From positions 1-8,619 of the forward strand of contig JAHZCM010000084.1 in NCBI GenBank assembly GCA_019422905.1: a stretch of DNA of 8,619 nt, written 5' to 3'. The notes beneath the pieces are model-generated. The model worked only from the letters and a program-made list of their open reading frames with translations. It was not told the origin of the DNA and ran no database searches. The stretch is from Oscillospiraceae bacterium (GTDB taxonomy: Bacteria > Bacillota > Clostridia > Oscillospirales > Acutalibacteraceae). The number at the start of each line of letters is the position of its first letter. The stretch's first letter is position 1. The position numbers and the translations under genes were made by a program. This document shows, in pieces, positions 5,985-8,619 of this stretch.

Positions 5985-6437
5985 ATGAAAACGAAATCCG
6001 TGAAGGAATACGATGCTATGGTGCAGAAGGCATCGCCCCGCTCGCCCATCTTGAAAGACTGCCTGCTCGCTTTTCTATTCGGCGGTGCAATCTGCACGCT
6101 CGGACAGGCAATCGCAAACCTGTTCATGCTGTTCGGCCTGACGCTCAAGGATGCGCGCACCTGCGTTTCCATTGCGCTGATCCTGCTCTCCGCCACGCTG
6201 ACCGCCTTCGGCGTTTACGACGATATCGCCAAGCACGCCGGCGCCGGTACGCTTGTACCGATTACGGGCTTTGCAAATTCCATGGTTTCACCCGCAATGG
6301 AATTTAAAAGCGAAGGCTTTGTGACCGGACTCGGCTCCAAGCTGTTTACAGTATCCGGCCCTGTGCTGGTATTCGGCATTTCGGCCTCCGTTTTTTATGG
6401 AATCATCCTGTTTATTCTGGACTTTTTCAAGGGATGA
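5985..6437 (+). CDS. spoVAC: Stage V sporulation protein AC (SpoVAC)
   Basis: This 150-residue integral membrane protein is typical in length for SpoVAC. Hydrophobic helices lie at about 24-50, 60-77, 89-106 and 122-146. The family block GAGTLVPITGFANSMVSPAM (86-105), preceded by AFGVYDDI (74-81) and followed by SEG, is well conserved. SpoVAC is a subunit of the channel in the spore inner membrane that moves calcium-dipicolinic acid into the forespore and releases it at germination; the B. subtilis protein has been described as a mechanosensitive channel. The start at 5985 is preferred because GAAAGGA (5969-5975) lies nine bases ahead. An in-frame ATG at 5952 would add 11 residues but lacks a good binding site. 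It is the first gene of a two-gene operon behind a sigma-G-like promoter. The B. subtilis partners spoVAA and spoVAB are not upstream. Confidence 0.95.
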   Translation: MKTKSVKEYDAMVQKASPRSPILKDCLLAFLFGGAICTLGQAIANLFMLFGLTLKDARTCVSIALILLSATLTAFGVYDDIAKHAGAGTLVPITGFANSMVSPAMEFKSEGFVTGLGSKLFTVSGPVLVFGISASVFYGIILFILDFFKG

Positions 6438-6471
6438 ATCCCCGGTATTGATTGGACAAGGAGCAATTGCT

Positions 6472-7473
6472 ATGAAAAGACTCGGAAAATATACAATTCG
6501 ATTTGAGCGCTGCCCGGCAATTCTCGGCTACGCGGCCGTCGGCGGAAAAAAAGAGGCCGAGGGGCCGCTCGCACGCGATTTTGACCAGACCTTTCTGGAC
6601 TCCTATCTCGCGCAGGAAAGCTGGGAAAAAGCGGAAAGCATGCTGCAGACGGAATCCGCCACGCTGGCCATCCACAAAGCCGGGCTGGAAAAATCGGACA
6701 TCAGCATGATTTTCGCAGGCGACCTTTTGAACCAGTGCATCTCCAGCACCTTCGGCCTGCGTGAAATGGACATTCCCTTTCTCGGGCAGTACGGCGCATG
6801 CTCCACCATGGCGCAGACGCTCGCCATGGCGGCGATCATGGTGGAAAGCGGCGCGGCCAACTACGCCTGCGCCGTGACTTCCTCCCACTTCTGCACGGCG
6901 GAGCGCCAGTTCCGCACACCTTTGGAATACGGCAGCCAGCGTACCCCCACCGCCCAGTGGACCGCGACGGCCTCCGGCAGCGCTGTGCTCGGAAACGGGC
7001 AGGGCATCCGCGTCCGCCACGTCACAGTGGGCCGCATCAAGGATTTCGGCGTGACGGACGTCGCCAACATGGGTGCCGCCATGGCCCCCGCCGCGGCACA
7101 GACGCTGCTGGATTTTTTCACCGACACGGCGACGGCGCCTGCGGATTACGACCGCATCTTCACGGGCGACCTGGGCCTTGTGGGCACTGAGCTGCTGCAC
7201 AGGCTGACGGCGGAAAACGGCATACGCCTTGAAAACCATCAGGACTGCGGCCTTCTGCTTTATGACCGGGACACGCAGGACGTACACGCCGGCGGCTCCG
7301 GCTGCGGCTGCTCCGCAAGCGTATTGTGCGGGCACATTCTGAACCGCATGACGCGCGGAGAGCTGAAAAACATCCTGTTCATGGCGACGGGCGCGCTGAT
7401 GTCCACCACCTCCTCGCAGCAGGGCGAAAGCATTCCGGGCATCGCCCATCTCGTACACCTGCAGGCCGAATAA
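6472..7473 (+). CDS. spoVAD: Stage V sporulation protein AD (SpoVAD)
   Basis: This 333-residue soluble protein with the thiolase-like fold is close to the usual SpoVAD length. Recognisable family segments are the N-terminal GPLARDFDQTF (31-41), FAGDLLNQ (81-88), YGACST (107-112) with Cys110 at the position of the thiolase nucleophile, TSSHFCTAERQFR (136-148) and the Gly-rich GGSGCGCSASV (274-284) near the C-terminus. SpoVAD binds dipicolinic acid and acts with SpoVAC and SpoVAE in its uptake into spores. The start at 6472 has AAGGAG (6458-6463) eight bases ahead; the longer frame from 6397 begins inside spoVAC. It follows spoVAC by 34 bases, so co-transcription is likely. No spoVAE follows: only 42 bases separate its stop from the convergent AraC gene. 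Confidence 0.96.
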   Translation: MKRLGKYTIRFERCPAILGYAAVGGKKEAEGPLARDFDQTFLDSYLAQESWEKAESMLQTESATLAIHKAGLEKSDISMIFAGDLLNQCISSTFGLREMDIPFLGQYGACSTMAQTLAMAAIMVESGAANYACAVTSSHFCTAERQFRTPLEYGSQRTPTAQWTATASGSAVLGNGQGIRVRHVTVGRIKDFGVTDVANMGAAMAPAAAQTLLDFFTDTATAPADYDRIFTGDLGLVGTELLHRLTAENGIRLENHQDCGLLLYDRDTQDVHAGGSGCGCSASVLCGHILNRMTRGELKNILFMATGALMSTTSSQQGESIPGIAHLVHLQAE

Positions 7474-7483
7474 GTATTTTACC

Positions 7484-7517
7484 CGCCCCGAATGGTTTTC
7501 CGCACCGGGCGATTTTT
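7484..7517 (+). terminator. Weak terminator between convergent genes
   Basis: CGCCC (7484-7488) pairs with GGGCG (7507-7511), extended by one G/C pair past a bulge, with a loop of about 15 bases and ATTTTT following. It is the only hairpin in the 42-base gap between spoVAD and the AraC gene. On the minus strand its tail is less T-rich, so termination in both directions is doubtful. Confidence 0.42.
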
Positions 7518-8619
7518 ACCGATCCTTTTTTCTGATTTGATTGCGAAACGCCGTAGGTGTCATATCGTAGGCATTCTTAAACGCTGTGGTAAAATAGGTC
7601 GCATTGGAGAACCCGGACTGCACTGCGATTTCCGCCACTGTTTTCTTGGTTTCAAGCAGCGCCGTGCGCGAAAGCTCAAGCCTCCGCTGCATCAGGAAAG
7701 CGGCGAAGGACTGGCCGCTGACGGATTTGAAAATTTTGCCCAGATACGCGGCTGACAGGTCGAAATGCTGCGCGATGCCCTTGAGGGAAAGATCCGGATC
7801 CGCAAGATGCAGCACAGCGTATTCTTCAATGGACGCCGCCAATCTTTCATTTTTTTCCTGATAGCTGATTCCTGTCGCATTGTTGAAATCGACGAGTTCA
7901 CCATGGTTTGCAATGCGATTCAGATCGAGATACTGCGCTGCTTTCGTGTAGGAAAAGCCGATTTCCTGCTGTGCGGAAACAATCGGTCCCAGGCTGCCCG
8001 CAATCCGGATACCCACTTCCTTATCCACGAAAATCTTGAGCTGATTGAAGCTGATCTGATACTCCTCTGAGACCCGTTCTTCCTGCAGCATCAGCAGCAC
8101 CGCCACGGTATCTTCGCCCATTTCGGCCGTTTTACATTTAAAAGGCTCCCCAAAAATCTCATCGGAAAGATTGCACATGGTATAGCGCAGGATACGATAC
8201 TCCTCGCCGCGCTTTTCCGGCGCAATCTCCGTTTTGGGCTGAAACCGAATCAGCAGCACCGCGTAATACGGGGCTTCGATCTGACTGCGCAACTTACGGA
8301 CGCACTCCTTGGATACGAGAAACGGCAATTCCTTTCCCACAATCAGGTTGCTGAGAAACTGCATTTGAATAAACTGCTCGCTCTGGTACTGCTCGTGCTC
8401 CACCTTGGCAATCGCATGATCAATGAACAGCATTTCGTCCTCGACATTCACCGTTTCCATGCCGACCGCCTCACGGCATTTATTGGCAAGCTGGCGCAGC
8501 GGCTTTTTCACCTTTCTGCTGAATATAACGGATGCCACAATCAGCGTAACCGGTATAACGGCCGAAATCAGCAAAAGCGTAACGGTTAGCCGCTTTAAGC
8601 CGCTGTAAAACGAGGAGTA
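7516..8619 (-). CDS. Membrane-anchored AraC-family regulator, 5' end missing
   Basis: Read on the minus strand, 367 residues are visible and the frame stays open to the window edge, so the N-terminus is cut off. A TTG at 8574 lies inside a membrane helix and is not a likely start. The visible part begins with a membrane segment (about 11-34, LTVTLLLISAVIPVTLIVAS), then a basic HAMP-like stretch (SRKVKKPLRQLANKC). A middle region of about 170 residues includes IRIAGSLGPIVSAQQEIGFSYTKA-type sequence, as in YesN/AraC-type regulators with a degenerate GGDEF-like domain. The last 100 residues are the double helix-turn-helix DNA-binding domain (DLSLKGIAQHFDLS ... TVAEIAVQSGFSNATYF ... TPTAFRN). In such proteins the missing part is usually an extracellular sensor. 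Targets are often sugar-uptake genes, here probably beyond the right edge. It is convergent with spoVAD and probably unrelated to it in function. Confidence 0.9.
   Translation of the reverse strand, partial: YSSFYSGLKRLTVTLLLISAVIPVTLIVASVIFSRKVKKPLRQLANKCREAVGMETVNVEDEMLFIDHAIAKVEHEQYQSEQFIQMQFLSNLIVGKELPFLVSKECVRKLRSQIEAPYYAVLLIRFQPKTEIAPEKRGEEYRILRYTMCNLSDEIFGEPFKCKTAEMGEDTVAVLLMLQEERVSEEYQISFNQLKIFVDKEVGIRIAGSLGPIVSAQQEIGFSYTKAAQYLDLNRIANHGELVDFNNATGISYQEKNERLAASIEEYAVLHLADPDLSLKGIAQHFDLSAAYLGKIFKSVSGQSFAAFLMQRRLELSRTALLETKKTVAEIAVQSGFSNATYFTTAFKNAYDMTPTAFRNQIRKKDR

Noticed and set aside
6427..7458. A 343-codon open frame on the minus strand opposite spoVAD
   Set aside because: It mirrors the codon bias of spoVAD, with low-complexity Ala/Gly/Arg content and no recognisable domain.

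Overview
The window reads as chromosome of a spore-forming, Gram-positive Clostridia-type bacterium, probably of the Oscillospiraceae/Ruminococcaceae kind (inference). The signs are strong AGGAGG-type ribosome binding sites, TTGACA/TATAAT promoters, a spoVAC-spoVAD pair, a sortase-type VPQTG cell-wall anchor, moderately GC-rich genes separated by AT-rich gaps, and a membrane-anchored AraC regulator. No tRNA, rRNA, CRISPR array, transposase or phage gene was seen.

Region 1 (1-4387) is a tight regulator-plus-exporter operon. After a hairpin at the left edge comes a consensus sigma-A promoter (119-148). A perfect 9+9 bp inverted repeat (161-184) follows just downstream of the inferred transcription start, then a MarR-family regulator (245-724) and two ABC exporter half-transporters (718-2478 and 2462-4387) whose reading frames overlap end to start. 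The two halves fit a heterodimeric drug/lipid-type exporter. The first subunit carries a degenerate nucleotide-binding domain (Asp for the catalytic Glu, Gln for the switch His) and the second a degenerate signature (LSQGQ), so one of the two ATP sites is predicted to be catalytically weak. The simplest model is that MarR binds the palindrome, represses the operon, and is released by a compound that the exporter removes.

Region 2 (4388-4790) is a single small gene for a BFD-like [2Fe-2S] protein, with its own extended -10 promoter and two consecutive intrinsic terminators.

Region 3 (4791-5870) holds a decayed surface-protein gene. A signal peptide, an ectodomain, a Pro/Thr stalk, a VPQTG sorting motif, a membrane helix and a basic tail are all readable, but only across two frameshifts and one in-frame TGA. 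Adding one base at each shift restores a 242-residue frame exactly. Its leader has a hairpin, an orphan Shine-Dalgarno and a promoter-like 13-mer shared with the MarR promoter. A terminator follows.

Region 4 (5880-7517) is a forespore-type operon of spoVAC and spoVAD behind a sigma-G-like promoter. These encode parts of the dipicolinic acid channel. The expected partner spoVAE is absent, because the operon runs straight into a convergent gene.

Region 5 (7516-8619, minus strand) is the 3' part of a membrane-anchored AraC-family regulator that runs off the right edge.

I found no clear evidence of a wholly new system. The most useful leads are the MarR palindrome and exporter pairing, the broken sortase substrate with its structured leader, and the incomplete spoVA operon.
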